64,000 bases of DNA from Sagittula sp048553715 (GCF_048553715.1 NZ_JBLZNC010000008.1:130563-194562), one strand, 5' to 3'. Counted from the first letter of the stretch, positions 46,904 through 55,144 are shown. Numbers and translations: made by a program. Notes: a model not told the origin generated them from the sequence alone.

Positions 46904-48199
46904 ATGCCATTTGAGAATAGCCCTGTTTTGCCCTCTGCCGGTGGTCGTCGCCGGGTTGCTGTGATCGGGGGCGGCATTTCTGGATTGGGTGCGGCCTATA
47001 TGCTGTCTGGCGATGCCGAGGTGACGGTGTTCGAGGCAGAGCAGCGGTTGGGCGGGCATGCGCGGACGCGGGTGGTGAATGGCCAGCCGGTGGATACGGG
47101 CTTTATCGTGTTCAACTACGCGAACTACCCCCTGCTGACGCAGTTGTTTGATACGCTCGACGTTCCGGTGGTGAAATCGGATATGTCATTCAGCGCCTCG
47201 CTCAAGAGCGGTCTGGAATACGGGTTGCGCGATGCGGCGGCGATCTTTGCCCAGAAGCGTAACGCGCTGAACCCGCGCTACTGGGGCATGTTGCGCGACG
47301 TGATGCGGTTCAACAAACATGCGGTGCGGCTGGCGCAGGACGAAAGCCTGTCGCTAGGCGATTTTCTCGACAAGTTGGGCACGGGCGAATGGTTCCGCCG
47401 CCATTATCTGCTGCCGCTGTCGGGTGCGATCTGGTCAACTCCGACGGAAAAGATCATGGATTTTCCGGCCCATGCGCTGGTGCGCTTTTTCGAGAACCAC
47501 GCCTTGTTGAGCCATACGGGCCAGCATCAGTGGTACACGGTGCAGGGCGGGTCGGTCGAATATGTCCGCCGGTTGGAGGCGGCGCTGCTGGCGCGCGGCT
47601 GTGCGTTGCGCGTGGGGGTGCCGGTGCAGTCGGTGCGCCGTCAGCCCGGGCAGGTGCAGATCCGGTCCGGCGGCGCGTGGGAACAGTTCGACGAGGTGGT
47701 CTTTGCCACCCATGGCGATATCTCCCTGAAACTGCTGGATGATGCGAGCTCGGAGGAGGTCGATGCGCTGGTTAAGGTGGCCTATCAGCCGAACCGCGTT
47801 GTGCTGCATTCGGACACCTCGATGATGCCCAAGCGGCGCGCCTGCTGGTCGTCGTGGAACTACGTCGAAGCGCCGGACAAGACCACAGAGGCGATCGATC
47901 TGACCTACTGGATGAACCGGCTGCAGCCGATCCCGCAGGAGACGCCGTTTTTTGTGACTCTGAATTCCACTCGCGCCATTGACCCGTCCAAGATCCACGA
48001 CGAGGTGGTGCTGCACCATCCCGTCTATGACACCGGCATGCTGGAGGCGCAGCGCGCCGTGGCAGGGTTCAACGGCGCGCGCAACACGTGGTTCTGCGGC
48101 GCGTGGATGCGCAACGGCTTCCACGAGGACGGGCTTGCCAGCGCCGCCGAAGTGGTGCGCGGGATGACCGATCCTGCCCGTCTGGCGGAGGTGGCATGA
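46904..48199 (+). CDS. FAD-dependent amine oxidase-like flavoprotein
   Basis: 431 aa. N-terminal dinucleotide-binding VAVIGGGISGLGAAYMLSGDAEVTVFEAEQRLGGHARTR and C-terminal FNGARNTWFCGAWMRNGFHEDGLASAAEVV. This is the 'cyclopropane synthesis/flavin amine oxidase' type found next to DUF1365 genes, including RSP_1091 of Rhodobacter sphaeroides, recalled to be needed for furan fatty acid formation (UfaD). Start 46904 follows AAGGA. It heads a coupled four-gene operon with an RpoE-type promoter; a fatty-acyl desaturase-like role during oxidative stress is inferred. Confidence 0.85.
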   Translation: MPFENSPVLPSAGGRRRVAVIGGGISGLGAAYMLSGDAEVTVFEAEQRLGGHARTRVVNGQPVDTGFIVFNYANYPLLTQLFDTLDVPVVKSDMSFSASLKSGLEYGLRDAAAIFAQKRNALNPRYWGMLRDVMRFNKHAVRLAQDESLSLGDFLDKLGTGEWFRRHYLLPLSGAIWSTPTEKIMDFPAHALVRFFENHALLSHTGQHQWYTVQGGSVEYVRRLEAALLARGCALRVGVPVQSVRRQPGQVQIRSGGAWEQFDEVVFATHGDISLKLLDDASSEEVDALVKVAYQPNRVVLHSDTSMMPKRRACWSSWNYVEAPDKTTEAIDLTYWMNRLQPIPQETPFFVTLNSTRAIDPSKIHDEVVLHHPVYDTGMLEAQRAVAGFNGARNTWFCGAWMRNGFHEDGLASAAEVVRGMTDPARLAEVA

Positions 48200-48972
48200 T
48201 CGATTTTGTGCGCGCGCATACGTTCCACGGGCGCAAAGGAGCGGTCGAGAACGCGTTCCGCTACTCCGTGGACTATGTGCTGTTCGAGCCGGAACAGGAC
48301 CTGCAGCGGCAGGGGCTGATGGCGCGCAATGCGGCTGGGGTGATGTCCTTGCACGACAGCGATCATGGCGGGCCGCCGAAACAGGGGCGCGGGGCCATCT
48401 GGGCGCGCGAGGTGTTCGAGGCCCACGACATCGCCTTTGAAGGTCCGCTCAAGCTGCTGACCCAGCCGCGCCTTTTCGGGCATGTCTTCAATCCGGTGTC
48501 CTTCTGGCTGGCCTATGGTGCCGGGGGCGGGCTGCGCGCGGTGATTGCCGAGGTGTCGAACACCTTTGGCGACCGTCATTCCTATCTCTGTGCCAAGCCT
48601 GACGGGAGCGACATCACCCCAGAGGATCGTGTGACGGCGGCGAAGATCTTTCACGTCTCGCCGTTCCAGCCGATCGAGGGGGGCTATACCTTTCGCTTCG
48701 ACATTCGCAGCGATCGTGTGGGCGTCTGGATTGATCTCGACCATGCGCAGGGCGGCGTGATTGCGACGCTGGTGGGCGGGCGCGCGCCGCTGCGCCGTCG
48801 CGATGTGCTGTATTCCGCGCTGCGCCGCCCCTTTGGCGCGCGACGGGTGCTGGGGTTGATTCATTGGCAGGCGCTAAAGCTTTGGTGGAAGGGGGCGGGC
48901 TATCGCAACCGGCCTGAACCGCCAAAGGCCGAGGTGTCCGGCGCGCCCACCCGTCAAAGGCACGCGTCATGA
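48196..48972 (+). CDS. DUF1365 domain-containing protein
   Basis: 258 aa. DUF1365 landmarks: VRAHTFHGRKGAVENAFRYSVDYVLFEPE, LLTQPRLFGHVFNPVSFWLAYG, AVIAEVSNTFGDRHSYLC and KIFHVSPFQPIEGGYTFRFD. Almost always next to the flavin oxidase above; function unknown, presumably in the same membrane-lipid modification. Start ATG overlaps the oxidase stop (ATGA), and its own stop overlaps the DUF3833 start. Confidence 0.9.
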   Translation: MIDFVRAHTFHGRKGAVENAFRYSVDYVLFEPEQDLQRQGLMARNAAGVMSLHDSDHGGPPKQGRGAIWAREVFEAHDIAFEGPLKLLTQPRLFGHVFNPVSFWLAYGAGGGLRAVIAEVSNTFGDRHSYLCAKPDGSDITPEDRVTAAKIFHVSPFQPIEGGYTFRFDIRSDRVGVWIDLDHAQGGVIATLVGGRAPLRRRDVLYSALRRPFGARRVLGLIHWQALKLWWKGAGYRNRPEPPKAEVSGAPTRQRHAS

Positions 48973-49526
48973 TCTGGGCTGTGATCGGGGCGGCAGCGGT
49001 GGCTGTGCTGGTGTGGCTGCGCCAAAGGGTGGCGGGGTTTACCGGCCAGCGCCCGCAGGATTACGCCACGGATGACGGCCCTGCGTTGGACCCGCGCGTG
49101 CATTTGCGCGGGCCGATTGCCGCGCATGGGGTGATTTACGGGCCCATGGGGCGCGTCGTGTCCCGCTTTGCCGGTGAATTCGACGGGCAGTGGCAGGGGG
49201 ACAGCGGTGTTTTGCTGGAACGCTACCGCTATGCCAGTGGCACGGTCGAGGATCGTGAATGGCGGCTGACGGTGCACCCCGACGGCACGGTGATCGGGCG
49301 AGCCGATGACGTGGTGGGCGAGGCGCGCGGCCAGCTGTGCGGGTCGGCTTTGCGTATGCGTTATCGCTTTCGTCTGGCGGCGGATGCGGGCGGGCATGTT
49401 CTAAGCGCAACAGACTGGATGTATCTCGCCCCTGACGGTGTTGTGGTGAACCGATCGCAGTTTCGCAAGTTTGGGATAAAGGTGGCTGAACTGGTCGCCG
49501 TCATGCGCCCGAAGGAGACAACGTGA
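48969..49526 (+). CDS. DUF3833 family lipocalin-like protein
   Basis: 185 aa. An N-terminal hydrophobic segment (residues 2-17) may be a membrane anchor, followed by an antiparallel beta domain: HGVIYGPMGRVVSRFAGEFDGQWQG, WRLTVHPDGTVIGRADDVVGEARG and LSATDWMYLAPDGVVVNRSQFRKFGI. The fold resembles lipocalin-like lipid binders. Coupled both ways in the four-gene operon. Confidence 0.8.
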   Translation: MIWAVIGAAAVAVLVWLRQRVAGFTGQRPQDYATDDGPALDPRVHLRGPIAAHGVIYGPMGRVVSRFAGEFDGQWQGDSGVLLERYRYASGTVEDREWRLTVHPDGTVIGRADDVVGEARGQLCGSALRMRYRFRLAADAGGHVLSATDWMYLAPDGVVVNRSQFRKFGIKVAELVAVMRPKETT

Positions 49527-50254
49527 GACAGTGGACAGGAAAACGCTATTGGATCGTCGGCGCAAGCGAGGGGCTGGGCGCGGCACTGGCCCGCAGGATG
49601 AGCGAAGCCGGTGTTGAGCTGATCCTGTCGTCGCGGTCCGAGGACAAGCTACAGGAGCTGGCCGACGCGCTGCCCAATGCGGCCATGGTCAAACCCGTTG
49701 ATGTGACGGACTTTGACGCGCTGCAGCAGGTCGCAAACGAGATCGGAGAGATCGACGGCGTTGTGCAACTGGCGGCGGTCTACTGGCCCTTTGGCGCGCA
49801 AGACTGGGAGCCGGAGCACGCCAATCTGATGGCGGATGTGAACCTTGGTGGCGCGATGCGTCTGGTGGGCGTGGTGGTGCCGCGCTTTGTCGAACGCGGC
49901 CACGGGCACATCGTGATGACGGGGTCCTTGTCAGGCTATCGCGGTCTGCCGGGGGCTGCGGCCTATGTGTCGACAAAATCGGCGGTCATGGCGCTGGCGG
50001 AATCGCTGCATGCAGATCTGCGCAAGACAGGGGTCGAGGTGCAACTGCTCAACCCCGGCTTTATCGAAACGCGGCTGACTGACAAGAACGATTTCAATAT
50101 GCCGTTCAAGATGCAGCCCGACGAGGCGGCGCAGGTCTATTTCGATCATATGACCAAGGGCGGCTTTCAGCGGGCCTTTCCCCGGTTGTTTTCGCTGGTG
50201 TTTCGGGGCAGCCAGTTCCTGCCCGATTGGCTCTATTATCGCATTTTCGCCTGA
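49523..50254 (+). CDS. SDR family oxidoreductase
   Basis: 243 aa. Nucleotide-binding motif VGASEGLG (residues 12-19) and catalytic AAYVSTKSAVMALAESL (Y-x3-K near residues 151-155). Starts with GTG 49523 overlapping the DUF3833 stop, preceded by GAAGGAGA. Last gene of the RpoE-type operon; it probably reduces or oxidises a lipid-derived carbonyl/hydroxyl, inferred from context. It ends 4 bp before the convergent dinB. Confidence 0.88.
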   Translation: MRQWTGKRYWIVGASEGLGAALARRMSEAGVELILSSRSEDKLQELADALPNAAMVKPVDVTDFDALQQVANEIGEIDGVVQLAAVYWPFGAQDWEPEHANLMADVNLGGAMRLVGVVVPRFVERGHGHIVMTGSLSGYRGLPGAAAYVSTKSAVMALAESLHADLRKTGVEVQLLNPGFIETRLTDKNDFNMPFKMQPDEAAQVYFDHMTKGGFQRAFPRLFSLVFRGSQFLPDWLYYRIFA

Positions 50255-50258
50255 GGTA

Positions 50259-51512
50259 TTAGCGCAGCGCGCGGCCCTTTAGAATGGCGCCCTCGCCAAA
50301 GCGGGCGCGGATTTCATCGGCGGCGCGTTCGGCCTTGGCGCGGGTCTGGGCCTGCGGGTCCAACAGATCGGGGACGCGGTCGGCCATGCTGTCGGGCACC
50401 AGATCGGACAGGCCCACACCGATCAGACGCCACGGGCCGGGCTCGTCCACCTTGTCGAACAAACCACGCGCGGCGCGATACAGCGTGTCGGCCATCTGCG
50501 TCGCATCGGGCAGGGTCATGCGCTTGCTCAGCAGGCTGAAGTTCGACCGACGCAGTTTGAGCGTCACGGTGCGACCGGCCATGCCCTTGGCTTTGGCGCG
50601 GTCGGTGGCCTTTTCCGACAGTCGCCACAGATGCCCGTCGAGGATGTCGACGTCTGCCGTGTCTTCGTTGAATGTCGTCTCGTTCGAGATCGATTTGACC
50701 GGCGCATTGCGGGTCACGCGGCGGCGGTCCTCCCCCCGTGCAAGGTGATAGAGCCGCTCGCCCATCGATCCGAAGCGGTGCATCAGGTCGCGTTTCTCCC
50801 ACCGCAGAAGATCCTCGAAGGTGCGGATGCCTGCACGGTCCAACGAGGCCTGTCCGGCCTCACCCACCCCCCAGAGCAGCCGCACCGGTTTGGGGCGCAG
50901 AAAGCTTTGGGTTTCCGCCGCGCCGATGATGGCAAAGCCGCGCGGCTTATCCAGATCCGACGCGATCTTGGCCAGAAATTTGTTATGCGACAGACCGATA
51001 GAGCCTGTGACCCCGATCTCTTCCTGCATACGTTTGACCAGACGGGCGAGCATGACCGCAGGGGGATGACCATGCAGCCGCGCGGTGCCGGTCAGATCGA
51101 TAAAGGCCTCGTCCAGCGAAAGCGGTTCGATGGCGGGGGTCAGTTCCTCCATCAGGGCGCGGATCTGGCGCGAAACCTCGGCATAGACCGCGCCGCGCGG
51201 TTTGATCACCACGGCATCGGGGCACAGTTGCAGCGCGCGATACATCGGCATGGCCGAGCGCACCCCGCGAATCCGCGCCACATAGCAGGCGGTCGACACC
51301 ACGCCACGCCGCCCGCCGCCGATGATCACCGGCTTTGACGCGAGTTCGGGATTGTCGCGCTTTTCCACCGAGGCATAGAAGGCATCGCAGTCCATATGCG
51401 CGATGGACAGATCGAACAGCTCGGGGTGTGACAGCACGCGCGGCCGCCCGCAGGCGGGGCAGCGGGCGCCGCTGTCGAATGTGGTCAGGCAATCGCGGCA
51501 AAGGGCGGGCAT
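50259..51512 (-). CDS. dinB: DNA polymerase IV (Y family) with N-terminal zinc ribbon
   Basis: 417 aa. Palm motifs IAHMDCDAFYASVEKRDNPEL and LSLDEAFIDLTG carry the catalytic Asp and Asp-Glu; HhH and little-finger regions follow (LWGVGEAGQASLDRAGIRTFEDL; TLKLRRSNFSLLSKRMTL). An extra N-terminal CRDC...CPAC segment (residues 5-21) looks like a zinc ribbon, as in many alphaproteobacterial DinB proteins. Error-prone translesion synthesis. The upstream region has only a weak LexA-like GAAC-N7-GACA, so SOS control is uncertain. Confidence 0.93.
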   Translation of the reverse strand: MPALCRDCLTTFDSGARCPACGRPRVLSHPELFDLSIAHMDCDAFYASVEKRDNPELASKPVIIGGGRRGVVSTACYVARIRGVRSAMPMYRALQLCPDAVVIKPRGAVYAEVSRQIRALMEELTPAIEPLSLDEAFIDLTGTARLHGHPPAVMLARLVKRMQEEIGVTGSIGLSHNKFLAKIASDLDKPRGFAIIGAAETQSFLRPKPVRLLWGVGEAGQASLDRAGIRTFEDLLRWEKRDLMHRFGSMGERLYHLARGEDRRRVTRNAPVKSISNETTFNEDTADVDILDGHLWRLSEKATDRAKAKGMAGRTVTLKLRRSNFSLLSKRMTLPDATQMADTLYRAARGLFDKVDEPGPWRLIGVGLSDLVPDSMADRVPDLLDPQAQTRAKAERAADEIRARFGEGAILKGRALR

Positions 51513-51609
51513 AAAGGCAAACTATCGGCTGGAACGGTGTGGGACAATCTGGCGCGAGGCGGCCAGAGCGCTTAGATAAAGTGTATCACGTTTTATGAAA
51601 GGTTTATTC

Positions 51610-52503
51610 ATGCCGATTGAAGACGCTTTGGCGCAGATCGTGGGCGGGAACATCGTGGTCCTGCTGATCGCCGTTTTTATCATTGTTTGTATCTTTCTGG
51701 GCGTGCGCATCGTGCCGCAGTCGGAAAAACACGTGGTGGAACGCTTTGGCCGGTTGCGGGCGGTGTTGGGCCCCGGCATCAATTTTATCCTGCCTTTCAT
51801 CGATACGGTGAAGCACAAGATCTCCATTCTGGAGCGGCAGCTCCCCACGGCGTCGCAGGATGCGATCACCATGGACAATGTGCTGGTCGAGGTCGAAACC
51901 TCGGTGTTTTATCGCATTCTTGAGCCAGAAAAGACGGTGTACCGGATCCGTGATGTGGATGCGGCGATTGCGACCACTGTGGCGGGGATTGTCCGCGCCG
52001 AGATCGGCAAGATGGAATTGGACGAGGTGCAGTCGAATCGCGACCGCCTGATCCAGCAGATCAAATCCAGTGTTGAAGACGCCGTCGACAACTGGGGGAT
52101 AGAGGTCACCCGCGCGGAAATTCTCGACGTTAACCTCGATCAGGCAACGCGGGATGCCATGCTGCAGCAGCTCAACGCGGAACGGGCGCGCCGTGCGCAG
52201 GTCACAGAGGCCGAGGGCAAGCGCCGCGCGGTCGAGCTCGCCGCCGATGCGCAGCTTTACGCGGCAGAGCAAGAGGCCAAGGCGCGCCGCATCACCGCCG
52301 AGGCCGAAGCCTATGCCACGGAAATCGTGGCCCGCGTGATCAAGGACAACGGCATCGAAGCGGCGCAATATGAGGTGGCGCTGAAACAGGTCGAGGCGCT
52401 GCGCAAAATGGCAGAAGCGCCGGGGCAGCAAACGGTTGTGTTGCCGGCCAGTGCGTTAGATGCCTTTGGCGATGCGTTCAAGCTGTTGAAAGGGCGCGGA
52501 TAA
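51610..52503 (+). CDS. SPFH/band 7 family membrane protein (QmcA-like)
   Basis: 297 aa. One N-terminal membrane span (about residues 13-33), an SPFH domain (GVRIVPQSEKHVVERFGRLRAVLGPGINFILPFIDTV) and a coiled-coil Ala/Glu-rich tail (NAERARRAQVTEAEGKRRAVELAADAQ). Stomatin/QmcA-type scaffold that oligomerises at the membrane and often works with NfeD. Start 51610 has AAAGG 8 nt upstream; ATG 51595 does not. nfeD overlaps its stop by one base. Confidence 0.92.
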   Translation: MPIEDALAQIVGGNIVVLLIAVFIIVCIFLGVRIVPQSEKHVVERFGRLRAVLGPGINFILPFIDTVKHKISILERQLPTASQDAITMDNVLVEVETSVFYRILEPEKTVYRIRDVDAAIATTVAGIVRAEIGKMELDEVQSNRDRLIQQIKSSVEDAVDNWGIEVTRAEILDVNLDQATRDAMLQQLNAERARRAQVTEAEGKRRAVELAADAQLYAAEQEAKARRITAEAEAYATEIVARVIKDNGIEAAQYEVALKQVEALRKMAEAPGQQTVVLPASALDAFGDAFKLLKGRG

Positions 52504-52769
52504 TGCTGTGGCAGGCGTGGTGGCTGTGGCTCGCGTTCGGGGTGGTTTTGTTGTTGGTGGAAATCGCCGCGCCGGGCTTTGTCGCCTTGGGGCTGGCGGT
52601 CGGCGCCTTTGTGGTCGGGCTGTTGTTGCTGGTCGTGGGCGTGGAGTCTTTGGTCTGGTTGTTGCTGATCTGGGCAGTGGCGTCGCTGATCGCTTGGGTG
52701 GTGATCCGCAAACTGGCCGGAGAGCGCAAAGGTCAGGTCAAGATCTGGGACACCGATATCAATGAATGA
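52503..52769 (+). CDS. NfeD family protein, short membrane form
   Basis: 88 aa. Two or three hydrophobic segments (WWLWLAFGVVLLLVEIAAPGFVALGLAVGAF, then GLLLLVVGVESLVWLLLIWAV) with only a stub of the usual OB domain. Partners of SPFH proteins in membrane quality control. Its start overlaps the SPFH gene stop (TAATG), and its end overlaps the Nudix gene by 8 bp. Confidence 0.88.
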   Translation: MLWQAWWLWLAFGVVLLLVEIAAPGFVALGLAVGAFVVGLLLLVVGVESLVWLLLIWAVASLIAWVVIRKLAGERKGQVKIWDTDINE

Positions 52770-53232
52770 CTGGCCCGGCGCCCCGCGTGATGCGTTTCGC
52801 GGGGCCAAACTGCTGCTGTTTGCGGGTGATGACCTGTTGATCTTGCGGCGCGACGATGTGGCCTGGATCGACTGGCCGGGCTATCTGGATCTGCCGGGCG
52901 GTATGCGCGACCCTGATGAGACGCCCGAAACCTGCGTTCTGCGCGAAACCCGCGAAGAGCTGGGCCTGCATCTGGAGGCTTGCGACCTGCGCGTCGTGTG
53001 TTTGCGGCATACGGCGAAAGGGGTGGAGTGGTTTTTTGCCCTCCATGGCCTTGCGGATCTGGTCGAACAGGTGCGGTTTGGCGACGAAGGGCAGGGGTGG
53101 AAGCCGATGCGCCCACAGGAGTTTATCGCAGCCCAAGACGCCATTCCGGCGTTTCGTCAAATCGTCGCGGACTATGTGCCGACGATAGCGCACAAAAAAA
53201 CCGGAGTGCGACACGCGCACTCCGGTCAGTAA
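52762..53232 (+). CDS. NUDIX hydrolase
   Basis: 156 aa. A complete Nudix box, GGMRDPDETPETCVLRETREELGL, matches Gx5Ex7REUxEExGU (residues about 46-69). It hydrolyses a nucleoside diphosphate linked to a moiety X; substrate unknown. The last dozen codons are encoded by the minus-strand terminator hairpin at 53193-53226, so the C-terminal tail is probably not structurally important. Third gene of the SPFH-NfeD-Nudix run. Confidence 0.88.
   Translation: MNDWPGAPRDAFRGAKLLLFAGDDLLILRRDDVAWIDWPGYLDLPGGMRDPDETPETCVLRETREELGLHLEACDLRVVCLRHTAKGVEWFFALHGLADLVEQVRFGDEGQGWKPMRPQEFIAAQDAIPAFRQIVADYVPTIAHKKTGVRHAHSGQ
53193..53226 (-). terminator. Strong intrinsic terminator for minus strand, inside Nudix CDS
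   Basis: An 11-bp perfect stem (53200-53210 with 53216-53226), loop of 5, followed on the minus strand by a run of seven or eight T. It ends transcripts coming from the 91-aa gene and hairpin region while lying in the coding end of the plus-strand Nudix gene. Confidence 0.85.
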
Positions 53233-53416
53233 ATCCGGTTCTCAGGGGACAGTAGAGACCCGGACGGCAGGCTCATACAGGCGTATGAGCGCAGGCAGTT
53301 TCCGTCGTGGCCCGAGGCAGGAGGGCCAGCCGACGCCGACATGTGCAAAACACATGCCGTTCCCCGTCGCAGCGGCAGGACCGCGACGGGTATGGGGTTA
53401 TGCCGCGTGCGGCATA
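53193..53416 (-). ncRNA. Candidate structured RNA / 3'UTR-derived sRNA
   Basis: Between the 91-aa gene stop and the terminator lie five hairpins: 53271-53290 (8 bp), 53303-53335 (11 bp with a 2-nt bulge), 53340-53356 (6 bp), 53363-53390 (8 bp) and 53399-53416 (8 bp). On the minus strand two loops both contain TCCTGCC, and a further CCTGCC lies at about 53266-53271. The terminator fits minus-strand transcription. No known RNA family was recognised; on the plus strand the same loops would present GGCAGGA. Confidence 0.5.
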
Positions 53417-53673
53417 TCGCGGTGGCGGTTGCGCGGCGGCACGATGGGCTTGCGCAACTCGCGGGATTTCAATGCGCTGCGGTCGCTGAGCGCCATGAGC
53501 GCGCTATTCAGCAATCCGCGGGACGCGGCCTCGAAGTCGGTGGTCATGGGGGCATCAAACTGGCTGGCGACGCGAACGCGCCCACCGGGAGTGTGCAGGG
53601 TGACCAGTGCCTCAAAGCACTGTTCGGCGGCGTTGTAGCGAACGTCGTGAATGCGCGGTGTCATATCGCTCAT
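53398..53673 (-). CDS. Hypothetical 91-aa protein
   Basis: Unrecognised small soluble protein. Start MSDMTPRIHDVRYN at 53673 has AAGGA 7 nt upstream; the frame runs a little further with only a GTG. A beta-rich first half (CFEALVTLHTPGGRVRVASQFDA) and a helical second half (FEAASRGLLNSALMALSDRSALKSRELRKP). The terminal codons form the first hairpin of the structured 3' region, so the gene and candidate RNA probably share a transcript. Confidence 0.7.
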   Translation of the reverse strand: MSDMTPRIHDVRYNAAEQCFEALVTLHTPGGRVRVASQFDAPMTTDFEAASRGLLNSALMALSDRSALKSRELRKPIVPPRNRHRDMPHAA

Positions 53674-53919
53674 GCCTCGTTCCTTTCCATCCAAGTGACC
53701 CACCGTGGGCCGTTCTGTATCATTAACGTAACAGCCTGTGGAAAAGTTTCATCGGGGAGGCGGAAAGAGTTTTCCCCTTAAATCGCAGGGGTTGGCGAGA
53801 TTCGGCTTAGCCGTAGGACAATTTTTGCCCAAAGTTACCCACAGGGCGCGCATAGCCTTTTGCGTCCCTTGAACCGCGCTGTGGCGATTCCTATCTGCTG
53901 CGGTCTTTTTGAAACGCCC

Positions 53920-54636
53920 TTAGGCGGGGTTCAGTTCACGAACGATGTCGCGGGCGGCCTGCGCGGGATTGACTGCGCGGTGGATCGGACGGCCCACGAC
54001 GATGTGGTCGGCACCATCGGCGATGGCCTGAGCCGGTGTGGCAATACGCTTTTGGTCGCCTTTGTCGGCGCCCAGTGGACGCACGCCGGGGGTGACGATC
54101 AGACGGTCACGCGATTCCGGCAGGGCGCGGATCAAAGCTGCCTCATTGGGGGAGGCAATTACGCCGTCGGCGCCCGCCTCGAACGCGCGGCCTGCGCGTT
54201 CCGCAACCAGATCGGGGATTGCGCCGTCCTTGATCAGCGCTGCATCAAGATCGCCGCGATCGAGCGAGGTCAGGATTGTCACGCCAAGGATTTTCAGGTT
54301 GGTGCCAGCGGCCCCTTCCTTGGCGGCGCGGACCACATGCGGATCGCCATGCACGGTCAGGAAATCCAGATCGAACTGCGCGATGCCACGCACCGCCGCC
54401 TCGACCGTGGCACCGATGTCAAAGAACTTCATGTCCAAGAAGATGCGTTTGCCGTGTTCCTGTTTCAGCTCGTTGGCGAGGGCCAGCCCGCCGCCGGTCA
54501 ACATGCCAAGACCGATCTTGTAGAACGACACGGTGTCGCCAAGCTTTTGGACCAGTTCCAGCCCCTGAACGACGTTTGGCACGTCCAAGGCTAAGATCAG
54601 GCGGTCGTCTGCGGTCGGGGTCTGGGCGGTTGTCAT
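53920..54636 (-). CDS. pyrF: Orotidine 5'-phosphate decarboxylase
   Basis: 238 aa TIM-barrel. LILALDVPN, the active-site DMKFFDIGATVEAAVRG (Asp-Lys-Asp network), HGDP, and the phosphate-binding VTPGVRP and IVVGRPIHRAVNP. Catalyses OMP to UMP, the last de novo pyrimidine step. Start 54636 has AGGAG upstream; the frame extends upstream without sense. A small CGCC/GGCG stem overlaps its stop, followed on the minus strand by TTTC, possibly a terminator. Confidence 0.95.
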   Translation of the reverse strand: MTTAQTPTADDRLILALDVPNVVQGLELVQKLGDTVSFYKIGLGMLTGGGLALANELKQEHGKRIFLDMKFFDIGATVEAAVRGIAQFDLDFLTVHGDPHVVRAAKEGAAGTNLKILGVTILTSLDRGDLDAALIKDGAIPDLVAERAGRAFEAGADGVIASPNEAALIRALPESRDRLIVTPGVRPLGADKGDQKRIATPAQAIADGADHIVVGRPIHRAVNPAQAARDIVRELNPA

Positions 54637-54686
54637 GGCGGAGCTCCTGTTGCGCAGGTTCCGTTTGCCCATCGCACGCCCCGACG

Positions 54687-54953
54687 TCAAGCGCGGGTCA
54701 GTTCCTGTGGCAGCAAGCCGGGGGCAAAGCGCAAGGCCCCGCGCCTGCGCAACTGTGGCAGTTTGCGCGCCATGTAAAGGGCGTGGGCGAGCACCAGTAG
54801 CCGTTGCCGCCGGTTGTCCAGCGCGCGCCTGTGCGGCAGGGTCAGCGGAATCACCACGCGCCGTTCATTGGCGATCAGGATGACGGACCCTTGCGTGGCC
54901 TGTGTGGCGATACAGGTTTTGAACCCCTTAAATTCTATATGCGTTACATACAT
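54687..54953 (-). CDS. Possible small basic protein upstream of pyrF
   Basis: 88 aa from ATG 54953: MYVTHIEFKGFKTCIAT then IANERRVVIPLTLPHRRAL and many Arg residues. Neither family nor strong ribosome site is seen, and the frame also runs on to 55082. It is 50 bp upstream of pyrF on the same strand and otherwise fills a gap. Treat as tentative. Confidence 0.35.
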   Translation of the reverse strand: MYVTHIEFKGFKTCIATQATQGSVILIANERRVVIPLTLPHRRALDNRRQRLLVLAHALYMARKLPQLRRRGALRFAPGLLPQELTRA

Positions 54954-55037
54954 TTGATGCCCCGTTTGCCCTGTGGGTTTAGCAGCATGGGCGTTAAATT
55001 TGCGTGTCCGTATGCGTGGTATTTTAGCAACAAAAGG

Positions 55038-55067
55038 CTTGAAGCCGGTTCTCCCGCGCCCCATCTT
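55038..55067 (+). promoter_or_regulatory. Sigma-32 (RpoH)-type promoter of clpB
   Basis: CTTGAA (55038-55043), 15 nt, CCCCATCTT (55059-55067): near-consensus heat-shock promoter with the same spacing as that of hsp20. It predicts a leader of about 70 nt to clpB. Confidence 0.8.
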
Positions 55068-55144
55068 TATACCGAGGCCCAAAGGGGCGCGTGCCGCAGA
55101 TGCGGGCGCATCCGAGGTTGGGCGCTTGATAAAGGAGAGCTGTG

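Noticed and set aside
51530..51550. LexA-like GAAC-N7-GACA before dinB
   Set aside because: The second half-site deviates from the alphaproteobacterial GAAC-N7-GAAC, and a single weak match is not enough to call SOS control.
53727..53846. DnaA-box-like TTTTCCACA (minus) and TTACCCACA (plus), a possible origin
   Set aside because: Only two boxes, each with a mismatch, no adjacent AT-rich unwinding element and no origin-linked genes (dnaA, hemE, parAB); chance is likely.
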